Shown: piece after piece, positions 1 to 6,846 of the stretch
Position numbering within the stretch: position 1 is the first letter of the stretch
How the letters are laid out: each line of letters begins with the position of its first letter
Origin: PCC-6406 sp964353225
GTDB lineage: Bacteria; Cyanobacteriota; Cyanobacteriia; Phormidesmidales; Phormidesmidaceae
Direction: 5' to 3'
NCBI GenBank assembly: GCA_964353225.1
Contig: CAYGVA010000026.1
Location: 1-32,653, forward strand
DNA length: 32,653 nucleotides
Program-made: the position numbers and the translations under genes
The notes under the pieces: model-generated
Told to the model about the DNA's origin: nothing
Seen by the model: the letters and a program-made list of their open reading frames with translations, nothing else
The model's database searches: none

Positions 1-582
1 CCGATTGGCGGCATTGGCGGCATCGCGGGCTTGCTGCATGGCTGTTTCAGCGTGCTGATATTGCTCAACAAGAGATTCCTTGGTGGCCAGTTGAAATCGG
101 AGCTCTAGTTGGCTTACCACTTGATGGGCAAGGGCTTTCAGGGATTCAATCTGAGTGGAGGTCAGCTGCCGGGGGACTTGGTCAATCACACAGAGGGTCC
201 CCAGGGCAAAGCCATCGGCAGTGACTAAAGGTGCCCCCGCATAGAAGCGAATGTTAGGGGCAGACACCACTAGGGGATTATCTACAAATCGATCATCTTC
301 CAGGGTATTGGGAATAATCAACAGCTCATGCGGCTGCAAGATGGCGTGGGCACAGAAGGCCAGGTCTCTACTCGTTTCTTTGGCCTCGAGACCACATTTG
401 GCCTTAAACCACTGCCGGTTCTTATCCACAAGGCTCACCAGGGCAATTGGCGCATCGCAGATTTGAGCGGCTAGGGTCGTGAGACTATCAAAGGATTGTT
501 CCGCTTCAGTATCGAGGATGTTGTAGCGTTGAAGTGCGCCCAGCCGAGCCCCTTCGTTGGCAGGAAGACCTGCAACTTTCAT
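1..582 (-). CDS. GAF-domain signalling protein, N-terminal part (truncated by window edge)
   Basis: The minus-strand reading frame is open from an ATG at 582 to the window edge, giving 194 codons without a stop. The protein begins MKVAGLPANEGARLGALQRY and continues into a GAF domain (about residues 20-160), with the motifs ICDAPIALVSLVD, FCAHAILQ, FYAGAPLVT and GTLCVIDQ that are typical of cyanobacterial and proteobacterial two-component GAF sensors. After the GAF domain, residues of about 165-194 form a charged, Ala/Gln-rich helix that looks like a signalling coiled coil. An in-frame TAG lies five codons upstream of the ATG, so the N-terminus is nearly fixed (a GTG three codons upstream is the only alternative). 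Such proteins usually continue into a histidine kinase, diguanylate cyclase or PAS module. That part is outside the window, so the output activity is unknown. No signal peptide or membrane segment is visible, so it is probably cytoplasmic. Confidence 0.85.
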   Translation of the reverse strand, partial: MKVAGLPANEGARLGALQRYNILDTEAEQSFDSLTTLAAQICDAPIALVSLVDKNRQWFKAKCGLEAKETSRDLAFCAHAILQPHELLIIPNTLEDDRFVDNPLVVSAPNIRFYAGAPLVTADGFALGTLCVIDQVPRQLTSTQIESLKALAHQVVSQLELRFQLATKESLVEQYQHAETAMQQARDAANAANR

Positions 583-759
583 TGAGTCCACCAGCTATGG
601 GATATCGATATTTTGTAACCCTATCCATTGTCACATCTGCAGCGATGATACCCAGTCCGCTGAATTGCCTAAATTAATGTCCGCCTAAAGCATGTGCTGT
701 ATGGCGATCCTTTGTCAGGTGGACTGATCAGACCTGATGTGGTGAATAGAGCGACTTCC

Positions 760-1422
760 TCACAGCAACCCCCGATACCGAATGAAAATCAAAATTGCCG
801 CCCAGGATCCCAACGCCACCTTGATCGCCACCAGCACATTCAAAATCGGGATCCAGCCGCCGCTCATCAGCTCCCCCAGTTCCCCCGCTGGTAGTTCTAC
901 CCCCACCAGCGTCAGCACCGCCAGCACGATGAAAATCAGCACCGATACTTTTTCCCACATCGCCGCTCGCCAGCGTTTATAAATGCCTTCCATCCATTGG
1001 GTTGAGGAGGTGATGGCAATCAGGCCGATCGCCGTGCCCCCCGCGACCCCTGCGGCAAATCCGCCCCCAGGGCTCAAATGGCCGCGAATCGCTAGCTCAA
1101 TGCCAACCAGTGCGGCGATCGTCGCCCCCAGCCGTGCCAGCACAATCGACGGGTGATCGGTAAATTGATAGACCGTGTCAGAGGGTTGCTCATCCGCCAG
1201 CAAATACCGCACCCCCATAATCGAGATCGTGAACACCACCACCTCAAAAATTGTGTCGTAGAGGCGATTGCGAAAGATGATGCCCGATACGGCATTGGGC
1301 ACGCCGGTGTCCTCGACCACCATCCCGACAATGGACAGCTCAGAGGTATCCATGACTGGATTCGGAAACACCAGCATCTTGATATAGATGGCAATACCAG
1401 CAGCAATGTAGATCCACTTCAT
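760..1422 (-). CDS. mrpB: Mrp Na+/H+ antiporter subunit B (MnhB-type)
   Basis: This 220-residue membrane protein is the last gene of the mrp operon. Residues of about 90-220 match the MnhB/MrpB domain, including the loop RGHLSPGGGFAAGVAGGTA that is conserved in the family. The N-terminal part carries two or three additional hydrophobic segments, which resembles the longer B subunits of cyanobacterial and archaeal-type Mrp/Mbh complexes. I chose the ATG at 1422 because the frame upstream holds only a TTG at 1545 that would overlap the preceding stop and add a 41-residue Pro/Arg/Ser-rich extension unlike a membrane protein N-terminus. The gene lies 119 bases after mrpA, and the gap holds a GC-rich hairpin. 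Role: part of the membrane complex exchanging cytoplasmic Na+ for external protons. Confidence 0.85.
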   Translation of the reverse strand: MKWIYIAAGIAIYIKMLVFPNPVMDTSELSIVGMVVEDTGVPNAVSGIIFRNRLYDTIFEVVVFTISIMGVRYLLADEQPSDTVYQFTDHPSIVLARLGATIAALVGIELAIRGHLSPGGGFAAGVAGGTAIGLIAITSSTQWMEGIYKRWRAAMWEKVSVLIFIVLAVLTLVGVELPAGELGELMSGGWIPILNVLVAIKVALGSWAAILIFIRYRGLL

Positions 1423-1449
1423 GGTTTGGCTCGTGATGGGGTTGGTGAT

Positions 1450-1465
1450 CCCCTCCTGGGAGGGG
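1450..1465 (-). other. GC-rich hairpin containing the only Shine-Dalgarno-like sequence before mrpB
   Basis: A perfect inverted repeat of CCCCTCC and GGAGGGG with a 2-base centre lies between mrpA and mrpB. Read on the minus strand, its second arm is the purine run AGGAGGGG, which ends about 27 bases before the mrpB ATG. That is too far for a normal ribosome binding site. It may be an intra-operon processing or attenuation hairpin, or it may hide a ribosome entry site. This is inference from the sequence alone. Confidence 0.45.
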
Positions 1466-1541
1466 TGTCCGTTAGGGCGGGGTAGGTTTCTCTGGGGAGG
1501 ATTACTAGTAGAACGGGAGGTCCAGCAACGGGGTTTAGCTC

Positions 1542-2123
1542 TCAAGTCTTGGCCACCTGCTGAGTCGGTTCCTCTACTTTGACGTAACTCAAACAGGCCA
1601 ACTCAGGGGGCAAATCTGCTGCAATCAGGTCATAGAGTCGCTGTAGCCGGGTTTGGAGTTGATAACGCGGTGCTGCACCGGGTTGTGCCAGGAGGCAAGT
1701 GGTGTGAATTTCTTTGGTGGTCAGCGCTGTCTTCAGGGCATCCAAATCGGGATAGGGCACCCATTCTAGGCGCAGGTGGTATTGGCTCAAAGGCTTACGC
1801 AAGGCCGATGGGAGGGGATGGGCGGAATGGGTGGTGATGTCTCCAGCATCGTCGGTTAAGATGCCTACGCGCATACTCATCGATGATCGCACCGCCACCG
1901 CATAGAGGGTAATCGACAGCATCGTCCCCACCAGCGCTTCGGTCAGGGCCACATCCGCCGCCCCAAACAAGGCATAAACTAGGGCCGCGATCGCCCCTAA
2001 AATGCCGCGAATCACTAGGGCATGGTAGGGGTTAACCTGCGCCACCAGCATCGTGGCGGTGAGGGGTAAGAGTAAGGTAATGGCGATGACATAAAAATTG
2101 TCTGCTGTAAGCCAATCAGCCAT
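1542..2123 (-). CDS. mrpA: Mrp antiporter subunit A, short cyanobacterial form (MbhD/DUF4040-type)
   Basis: This 193-residue protein starts MADWLTADNFYVIAITLLL. The first 95 residues or so are three hydrophobic segments containing ALFGAADVALTEALVGTMLS, the MbhD/DUF4040 signature found in the C-terminal part of full-length MrpA and in the stand-alone small 'MrpA' of cyanobacteria. Residues of about 100-193 form a soluble tail of uncertain role. The ATG at 2123 is preceded by GGAGGGG at suitable spacing and overlaps the end of mrpG by 8 bases, so translational coupling is likely. Earlier in-frame starts at 2165 and 2135 lie inside mrpG and lack such a site. The family role is the proton- or ion-conducting path of the Mrp complex in the membrane. 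Naming follows the cyanobacterial mrp order CDEFGAB, and other annotators may label it 'DUF4040 protein' or part of MnhB. Confidence 0.8.
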   Translation of the reverse strand: MADWLTADNFYVIAITLLLPLTATMLVAQVNPYHALVIRGILGAIAALVYALFGAADVALTEALVGTMLSITLYAVAVRSSMSMRVGILTDDAGDITTHSAHPLPSALRKPLSQYHLRLEWVPYPDLDALKTALTTKEIHTTCLLAQPGAAPRYQLQTRLQRLYDLIAADLPPELACLSYVKVEEPTQQVAKT

Positions 2124-2442
2124 GGTCCCCTCCATCCAGTATCGCTTCACTGCTAAACGCTTCACCGTTCACCGCATCGTCGCTGCTCGAACAGTAGGCC
2201 AGCACATAGCCCAGCACCGTATTCCAAATCGCCAGGGAAATTAGGGCCAGCACTAACAGCGGCCATTCCCGAGGGATTTGCAGCAGCAACCCCACCACAA
2301 TCGCCATGGAGCCCAAAGTGTCGGCCACCGACAAACTGTGGAGTTTAAACAGCACCGAGCGATGACCCAAAAGGGGCCAAGTCCCCCAAAACCAAAAGAC
2401 AATGCCAACGCCAATACAGAAATAACTGAGGTGGTTAATCAT
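2116..2442 (-). CDS. mrpG: Mrp antiporter subunit G (MnhG/PhaG-type)
   Basis: This 108-residue protein has three predicted membrane segments and the family stretch RSVLFKLHSLSVADTLGSM, where the HSLSVADT region corresponds to the conserved helix of MnhG/PhaG proteins. MrpG is a small structural subunit needed for assembly of the Na+/H+ antiporter complex. Its ATG overlaps the mrpF stop by 4 bases (2439-2442), and its 3' end overlaps mrpA by 8 bases, so the three genes are tightly coupled. The C-terminal 20 residues are acidic and polar and probably cytoplasmic. Length is normal for the family. Confidence 0.88.
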   Translation of the reverse strand: MINHLSYFCIGVGIVFWFWGTWPLLGHRSVLFKLHSLSVADTLGSMAIVVGLLLQIPREWPLLVLALISLAIWNTVLGYVLAYCSSSDDAVNGEAFSSEAILDGGDHG

Positions 2443-2690
2443 AATTGGTTCATCCGTTTGAGCACATGGGCTAAGAGCATCAGACCCGCATTTCCCACAC
2501 TTAAAATCAACACGCCCACCAACCCAATCATCCAGTCATCTCGTAATACCGACACCACTAAAATCATGATTGAGGTTTTGCTGGCAATACTGGCAAAGGC
2601 CAGCATTTTTTGCCAAATATCCTCATCCTGGCAAGCCTCATAAATCGGGATCAGCAGGGCGAAAATCATCGCGATTAATATCCAGTTCAT
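2439..2690 (-). CDS. mrpF: Mrp antiporter subunit F (MnhF/PhaF-type)
   Basis: This 83-residue protein consists of three hydrophobic segments separated by short charged loops (YEACQDEDIWQKMLAFASIA, then LRDDWMIGLVGVLILSVGNA). The size and the 'D.W.K...F.S...K' pattern fit MrpF/MnhF, a small subunit of the multisubunit Na+/H+ antiporter. The ATG at 2690 follows a strong AGGAGGGGG Shine-Dalgarno sequence. This strong site fits its position as the first gene after a 214-base repeat-filled spacer that separates it from mrpE, where coupled re-initiation would not be possible. It overlaps mrpG by 4 bases. Confidence 0.85.
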   Translation of the reverse strand: MNWILIAMIFALLIPIYEACQDEDIWQKMLAFASIASKTSIMILVVSVLRDDWMIGLVGVLILSVGNAGLMLLAHVLKRMNQL

Positions 2691-2758
2691 CAGCCCCCTC
2701 CTGAGTTCAAAATCAATAACTTAAACTTAAAAGTCGTAAGCGTCCCTGGTACTACGCT

Positions 2759-2903
2759 GGCTGAGCGAAGTCGTTCGCAACGCGTCTCCCAAAGGGAGAA
2801 AGCCAAAACCTATGCAAGATGTCCCCTTCGACTCCGCTCAGGGGACGGTTACAAGTTCTCCCATCCCCCACCTCGTTAGATCTTGGCAGGCATAAGACCT
2901 GCC
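2759..2903. repeat. Composite palindromic repeat cluster in the mrpE-mrpF spacer
   Basis: The spacer inside the mrp operon contains three hairpins in a row: TCTCCC-AAA-GGGAGA (2785-2799), GTCCCC...GGGGAC with a 14-base loop (2821-2846), and GGCAGG-7-CCTGCC (2885-2903). In addition CTGAGCGAAGTCG (2761-2773) is an inverted partner, 12 of 13 bases, of CGACTCCGCTCAG (2829-2841). I recognise the CTTCGACTCCGCTCAG and ACGCGTCTCCC..GGGAG stretches as common types of interspersed repeat in cyanobacterial intergenic DNA. None is followed by a long T run, so they are more likely repeats or RNA-processing structures than classical terminators. Confidence 0.7.
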
Positions 2904-2904
2904 C

Positions 2905-3309
2905 CTATACTTTTGCCCCTTTACGCTTCTTACGTCGCCGCACGCGATGCACCTCATAGCGCCCATCTTCGTGGTACTTCAATACGATGGTTTTCGGGGT
3001 AAACGTGATCAGAAAAATATCCAGAAAAATCAGCCCAGGGGTGCGGTTGGGTTTCACTTGTTCCATCACCACATCCTCTCGACCGTGGGGACGCACCATG
3101 ATTTCAACGGCTTCGATATAGGCTTGGGGAATAGCCACAATGATTTCCCAAAGCACATGCAACCAATCTTTGAGCACCGCCGAGAAGGTGGGGCTTCTAG
3201 GTAATAGGAGCGCCACCGCAATCCCGATGATGATATTGGCCGGACTAACATCGGCAGTGAGCAAAAACCAGATGGTCAGTCGCAGCACTAAGTCGAGCAA
3301 TCCAATCAT
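2905..3309 (-). CDS. mrpE: Mrp antiporter subunit E (MnhE/PhaE-type)
   Basis: This 134-residue protein has two N-terminal hydrophobic segments followed by a soluble domain. It contains the MnhE-family features WEIIVAIPQAYIEAVEIMVR and NRTPGLIFLDI...TFTPKTIVL, and it ends in a strongly basic tail, RVRRRKKRKGAKV. MrpE is a non-transporting subunit needed for complex assembly. The ATG at 3309 overlaps the mrpD stop in an ATGA arrangement (4 bases), indicating coupled translation. The usual 'TLTPGT' family motif reads TFTPKT here. The gene is followed by a repeat-filled spacer rather than being tightly joined to mrpF. Confidence 0.87.
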   Translation of the reverse strand: MIGLLDLVLRLTIWFLLTADVSPANIIIGIAVALLLPRSPTFSAVLKDWLHVLWEIIVAIPQAYIEAVEIMVRPHGREDVVMEQVKPNRTPGLIFLDIFLITFTPKTIVLKYHEDGRYEVHRVRRRKKRKGAKV

Positions 3310-4733
3310 GCCAGCACCATTCCAAACAGTAAAACTAGGACCAAACTCATCACTCCAATTAAGTGCTCAAACTTCTCAATGGCGCGGGGGAGTTTGATCG
3401 AGAGCTTCTGAAAGATCAGTCGGTAGGCCAACCAGCCCAGGGCAATGGTAAGCAACGGTTTGGCCGTATTGGCGAGAGTATAGGCGTCGTAGTAAGCGCC
3501 ATTAGCTAAAAATAACCCCCCTAGCAAAATCACCATGGCAGGCCAAAACCCTGGCTTGGGGCTGCCTTCTCCCCCTCGGGGCAAAAAGATGAACTTGGCA
3601 AAGGAGATAGCGGTGCCCAAGGCGGCGATGTTCATGGCAATTACCTGCCAAGGCAAGAGATTTTTCATGGTCAGCACTTTGGCCCCAAAGCCGGAGAGTA
3701 ACGGGAAGCCCGAGATCGAGAAGCTGGCCAGGACCATGGCAATCCAAATTGGGGTGGCAATGGGCTGATGTTGCAGGGTTTTAAAGTTGCGGCTGGGGAG
3801 GTTGCCCGCAGTCAGAAACAGCGCTGACTTGACCAAGCCATGGGTGAGAGCATAGAAGCCTCCCACCTCTGGGGCAGCCAACACAAACCCCAATTGCGAC
3901 ACCGTGTGGAAGGCCAGCATCCGCTTGGTGTCTTTTTCAAACACGGCGTAGCCTACCCCCAGCAGGGCAGTACCCACGCCAAATAAACGGACAATGGGGT
4001 CAACTTCCGGCACCATCAGGGCACAGCGCACCAAAGGGAAAATGCCGGTTTTGACCACCACCCCCGACAGCAGCGCCGATACCGGCGTCTCTGATTCCGA
4101 GTGGGTCAGGGGCAGCCACAGCCCCGACACAAAAATGCCCCCTTTGGTAAGTAACCCCAGGAAGATCAGGGCCACGGCTTCGGTGGGGGCGGTGGCCAAA
4201 CCACTAAAGGCGAAAGAGTTATTGGCTTGGTAAACCAGTACCGCCCCAATTAGGTAGAACAGCATCGCCGTGTTGCTGACAAACAGGTAGCGCAACCCCA
4301 CCCAAATGGAGCGATCGCTGCGCGGATACGCAATCAGCAAAAAGGCGGCAATGCCGATTACCTCCAGGGCCACATACACGCTGATGAAGTCAGCGCAGAT
4401 AAACACCGAGTTGACGCTGCCGTGCAGAATAATCGCCTGGGTGTAAAAGAAGGCTGACTTACCATTGCGCCAGCAATAGAGCACCACCGCCGCCGTCACC
4501 AGCCCATTAGTGAGGATGAAAAAGCCGCTAAGGGAATCCACCATTAAGGTGACGCCAAAACGATCGAGCAGCGCTAAGGTCAAGTCGGATGGTGCAAGCA
4601 ACTGCCAGCAGCCATAGCCGATGGAGGTGAATGCGACGAATAGGGCCAGCGCCCGATCTAGCTTGGGCAACAGATAGATGCCAAACCCCACCAAAAACGG
4701 TAGGGCAATCCAAATAATGGTGAGGGTGATCAT
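3306..4733 (-). CDS. mrpD: Mrp antiporter subunit D (NuoL/M/N-like proton-conducting subunit)
   Basis: This 475-residue, very hydrophobic protein (about 13-14 membrane segments) is of the complex I NuoM/N and MrpD antiporter-like family. Motifs include the conserved Lys-containing segment FLGLLTKGGIFVSGLWLPLTHSESETPVSALLSGVVVKTG (about residues 193-232, read in two parts) and FEKDTKRMLAFHTVSQLG (about residues 265-285), which is the typical broken-helix region. These Lys/Glu/His residues conduct protons in the family. The ATG at 4733 overlaps mrpC by 4 bases. It is the only NuoL/M/N-like subunit here, whereas cyanobacterial mrp operons that I recall have two (D1 and D2). Length is normal for one D subunit, so no fusion is indicated. 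Confidence 0.88.
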   Translation of the reverse strand: MITLTIIWIALPFLVGFGIYLLPKLDRALALFVAFTSIGYGCWQLLAPSDLTLALLDRFGVTLMVDSLSGFFILTNGLVTAAVVLYCWRNGKSAFFYTQAIILHGSVNSVFICADFISVYVALEVIGIAAFLLIAYPRSDRSIWVGLRYLFVSNTAMLFYLIGAVLVYQANNSFAFSGLATAPTEAVALIFLGLLTKGGIFVSGLWLPLTHSESETPVSALLSGVVVKTGIFPLVRCALMVPEVDPIVRLFGVGTALLGVGYAVFEKDTKRMLAFHTVSQLGFVLAAPEVGGFYALTHGLVKSALFLTAGNLPSRNFKTLQHQPIATPIWIAMVLASFSISGFPLLSGFGAKVLTMKNLLPWQVIAMNIAALGTAISFAKFIFLPRGGEGSPKPGFWPAMVILLGGLFLANGAYYDAYTLANTAKPLLTIALGWLAYRLIFQKLSIKLPRAIEKFEHLIGVMSLVLVLLFGMVLA

Positions 4734-5068
4734 GGGGTATTGTTCCGCTCAATCTCATGGATTTCGAGGGTGGGGTTATCCCGTGCCAGCTTCATCACCC
4801 CCACCAGCATCACCGCCTGAATTGAAAAGCCGATGACGATCGCCGTCAAAATCACCGCTTGGGGTACCGGATCGGCATAGGCTACCGGCACCTCAGTCGC
4901 GATCGGCGTATACACGCCCCCCCGAGCCGCAACCAGCACGTAATAGGCAATCACCCCTGTGCTCATCACGTCCATGGCCAGGATCTTCATCATCAGATTC
5001 TTTTTCAGAATAATGCCGAAGAATCCACACAGGACCGTAGCGAAAATACAGGCTTCTAAAACAGCCAT
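4730..5068 (-). CDS. mrpC: Mrp antiporter subunit C (NuoK/MnhC-like)
   Basis: This 112-residue protein has three membrane segments and belongs to the NuoK/MnhC family. Visible motifs are GFFGIILKKNLMMKILAMDV, near the N-terminus, and PVPQAVILTAIVIGFSIQA, the conserved family stretch (the usual 'DPLPQALVLTAIVIG'). It is the first gene of the mrp operon. The ATG at 5068 is preceded by GAGGA at suitable spacing, and the stop overlaps mrpD. Its upstream spacer of 137 bases contains two palindromes and may hold the operon's own promoter, or the operon may be read from the antiporter gene upstream. Confidence 0.9.
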   Translation of the reverse strand: MAVLEACIFATVLCGFFGIILKKNLMMKILAMDVMSTGVIAYYVLVAARGGVYTPIATEVPVAYADPVPQAVILTAIVIGFSIQAVMLVGVMKLARDNPTLEIHEIERNNTP

Positions 5069-5104
5069 CTTGTCCTCAAAACCGACAGGTTTATCAATAG
5101 ACCC

Positions 5105-5150
5105 GTAGAGACAGCGGATTTGCTGTCTCTACAAAACCGTTTTTAAAAAA
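5105..5150. repeat. Intergenic palindrome pair between the CPA2 antiporter gene and mrpC
   Basis: GTAGAGACAGC (5105-5115) and GCTGTCTCTAC (5122-5132) form a perfect 11-bp stem with a 6-base loop. Directly beside it, CCGTTTTT and AAAAACGG (about 5137-5153) form a second palindrome around a single base. The GTAGAGAC...GTCTCTAC form is a repeat type I know from many cyanobacterial intergenic regions. Neither stem is followed by a clean T run on either strand, so terminator function is possible but unproven. Confidence 0.65.
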
Positions 5151-5205
5151 CGGGCTGGGCAAACCAGATGAGGGATTACCCAGCAGAAAGGGGACTGGGC
5201 AGCGC

Positions 5206-6636
5206 TTAATCCATCGGTTCAACAGCAGGAATGGCCACCGCTGCTGCTGGTAAATCGCCGTCCTTTCCTTCTCCCCTCAAAGTCCATTGCAATAACGGCG
5301 GTGCCAAAAAGGTGGTCAAGATCACCATGACGATAATGGCGGCTTCCAGGGGCTTGTCCAAAACGCCGCTGGCGGAGCCAATTCCAGCGAAGACCAAACC
5401 CACTTCCCCTCGGGGAATCATGCCCACCCCGATCGCCAAACGGTTGATGCCCGGTCTGCCAAATACGGCCCAGCCGGTAATCACTTTGCCAAAGATGGCC
5501 ACCACAATTAAGAAAGTGGCGATGATTAGCCCCGTCCGATTTTCGGCGATCGCCGGGTTCAACACCCCCAAATCTGCCTTCGCCCCAACGGTGACAAAAA
5601 AGATCGGCACCAAAATGTCGGCAATGGGCATCACCTGTTGATCCAGCTCTTTGCGCTTATCGGTTTCATCCAGCACCAGGCCGGCGGCAAAGGCCCCCAA
5701 GATTGCCTCTAAATGGATGATATTAGCCAAGAACGCCATCACCAGGGCAAAGGTAAAGGCCGGAATCAGCAACGCGCCTCGGGTTTGGAGTTTGTCGGCG
5801 ATCGCCACAAAGCTTTTGTTAAAGAACTTTCCTAAGAAAATCGCCCCCAATAAGAAGGTGCTAGCGGCAACGATCAGATACACCACATTCAGGACATCCA
5901 CCTCACCAGTCTTAGCCAAGCTGGCCACCACCGCCAAGACAATAATGCCGAGTACGTCATCAATCACCGCCGCGCCGACGATGATTTGCCCTTCCGTCGT
6001 TTTCAGATGCCCCAGTTCCGACAACACCTTAGAGGTGATGCCAATACTGGTGGCCGTCAGCGCTGCCCCCGCAAACACAGCGGGGATGGTCGGTACATGG
6101 AAGAGGGTAATCAGGCCGACTGTCCCCAGAACCAAAGGAGCAACCACCCCAACGATGGCCACCACCACCGCTTGGGAACCCACCTTGCCCAGCTCCCGCA
6201 GGTCTGACTCTAGACCAATTTCGAAGAGCAAGACAATCACCCCCAGCTCCGCCAGCACCGACACGACTTCGCTCTGGCTAGCAAAGATGTGGGATACCGC
6301 TGCTGCATCTAAATCTCCCAACCGTTGTAAGGCGGTCATCAGCATCGAATCAGCCGCCACAGCCCCCGTTTCCGGAAAGACCAACAGATGCAGGGCCGAA
6401 ACACCAACAACGACACCCCCGACTAATTCGCCGAGCACCGGCGGCAAGCCGAAACGCTTCGAGAGTTCTCCCCCCAGCTTGCTCATCACATAAATGATCA
6501 CCAGGGTCATTAAGACCCCCGCCAGTACAAAGGAGCCATAATCGGCCACCGGGGTCTCAGCAAAGACTGGAGCCGAGCCCGGCCAAACATCGACCCAGAT
6601 TAAGGGCGGAAAGCTAGAGATAAGACTAGATAGCAT
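5206..6636 (-). CDS. CPA2-family Na+/H+ antiporter (NapA/NhaS3-like)
   Basis: This 476-residue integral membrane protein of the Na_H_Exchanger (CPA2) family has about 13 hydrophobic segments. Key features are GLPPVLGELVGGVVVG in the N-terminal part, VLLFEIGLESDLREL, and GAAVIDDVLGIIVLAVVAS, whose Asp-Asp pair is the ion-binding site of electrogenic Na+/H+ antiporters such as NapA and NhaA. GMIPRGEVGLVFAGIG near the C-terminus is also typical. The sequence resembles cyanobacterial NhaS3, but I cannot assign the paralogue. The start is uncertain: ATG at 6636 is chosen, but an in-frame GTG at 6693 would add 19 polar residues, and neither has a strong ribosome binding site. The first 26 residues after the ATG could be a signal-like segment (SAPVFAE). 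It lies between bicA and the mrp operon, which suggests a part in Na+ extrusion. Confidence 0.9.
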   Translation of the reverse strand: MLSSLISSFPPLIWVDVWPGSAPVFAETPVADYGSFVLAGVLMTLVIIYVMSKLGGELSKRFGLPPVLGELVGGVVVGVSALHLLVFPETGAVAADSMLMTALQRLGDLDAAAVSHIFASQSEVVSVLAELGVIVLLFEIGLESDLRELGKVGSQAVVVAIVGVVAPLVLGTVGLITLFHVPTIPAVFAGAALTATSIGITSKVLSELGHLKTTEGQIIVGAAVIDDVLGIIVLAVVASLAKTGEVDVLNVVYLIVAASTFLLGAIFLGKFFNKSFVAIADKLQTRGALLIPAFTFALVMAFLANIIHLEAILGAFAAGLVLDETDKRKELDQQVMPIADILVPIFFVTVGAKADLGVLNPAIAENRTGLIIATFLIVVAIFGKVITGWAVFGRPGINRLAIGVGMIPRGEVGLVFAGIGSASGVLDKPLEAAIIVMVILTTFLAPPLLQWTLRGEGKDGDLPAAAVAIPAVEPMD

Positions 6637-6846
6637 AATTGACCGTCTGAACGAATGGGATAAGTAATCCGATCTGTTCGCGCGGGTATTCACCCGGTGA
6701 AGCAGCGCGGCAAAATTGAAATCAGTAATGCCTCAAGGCTTTTAAAGGCGGTTTTTCAGAGAAGCCAGTTGGATGGTCCCGTCCTCAATAAAGGGGCGGT
6801 GAAGCAGGGTTGCACCTAACCGCCACTCAACCTGCAAACACAATCC

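Noticed and set aside
1423..1545. 41-residue N-terminal extension of mrpB from a TTG at 1545
   Set aside because: The extension is Pro/Arg/Ser-rich, starts inside the mrpA stop region, and spans a hairpin; the ATG at 1422 gives a normal membrane-protein start.
5651..6493. 280-codon open frame on the plus strand
   Set aside because: It lies wholly antisense to the CPA2 antiporter gene; the Thr/Pro/Lys/Ser-rich product has no family features and is a typical reverse-strand shadow of a hydrophobic protein gene.
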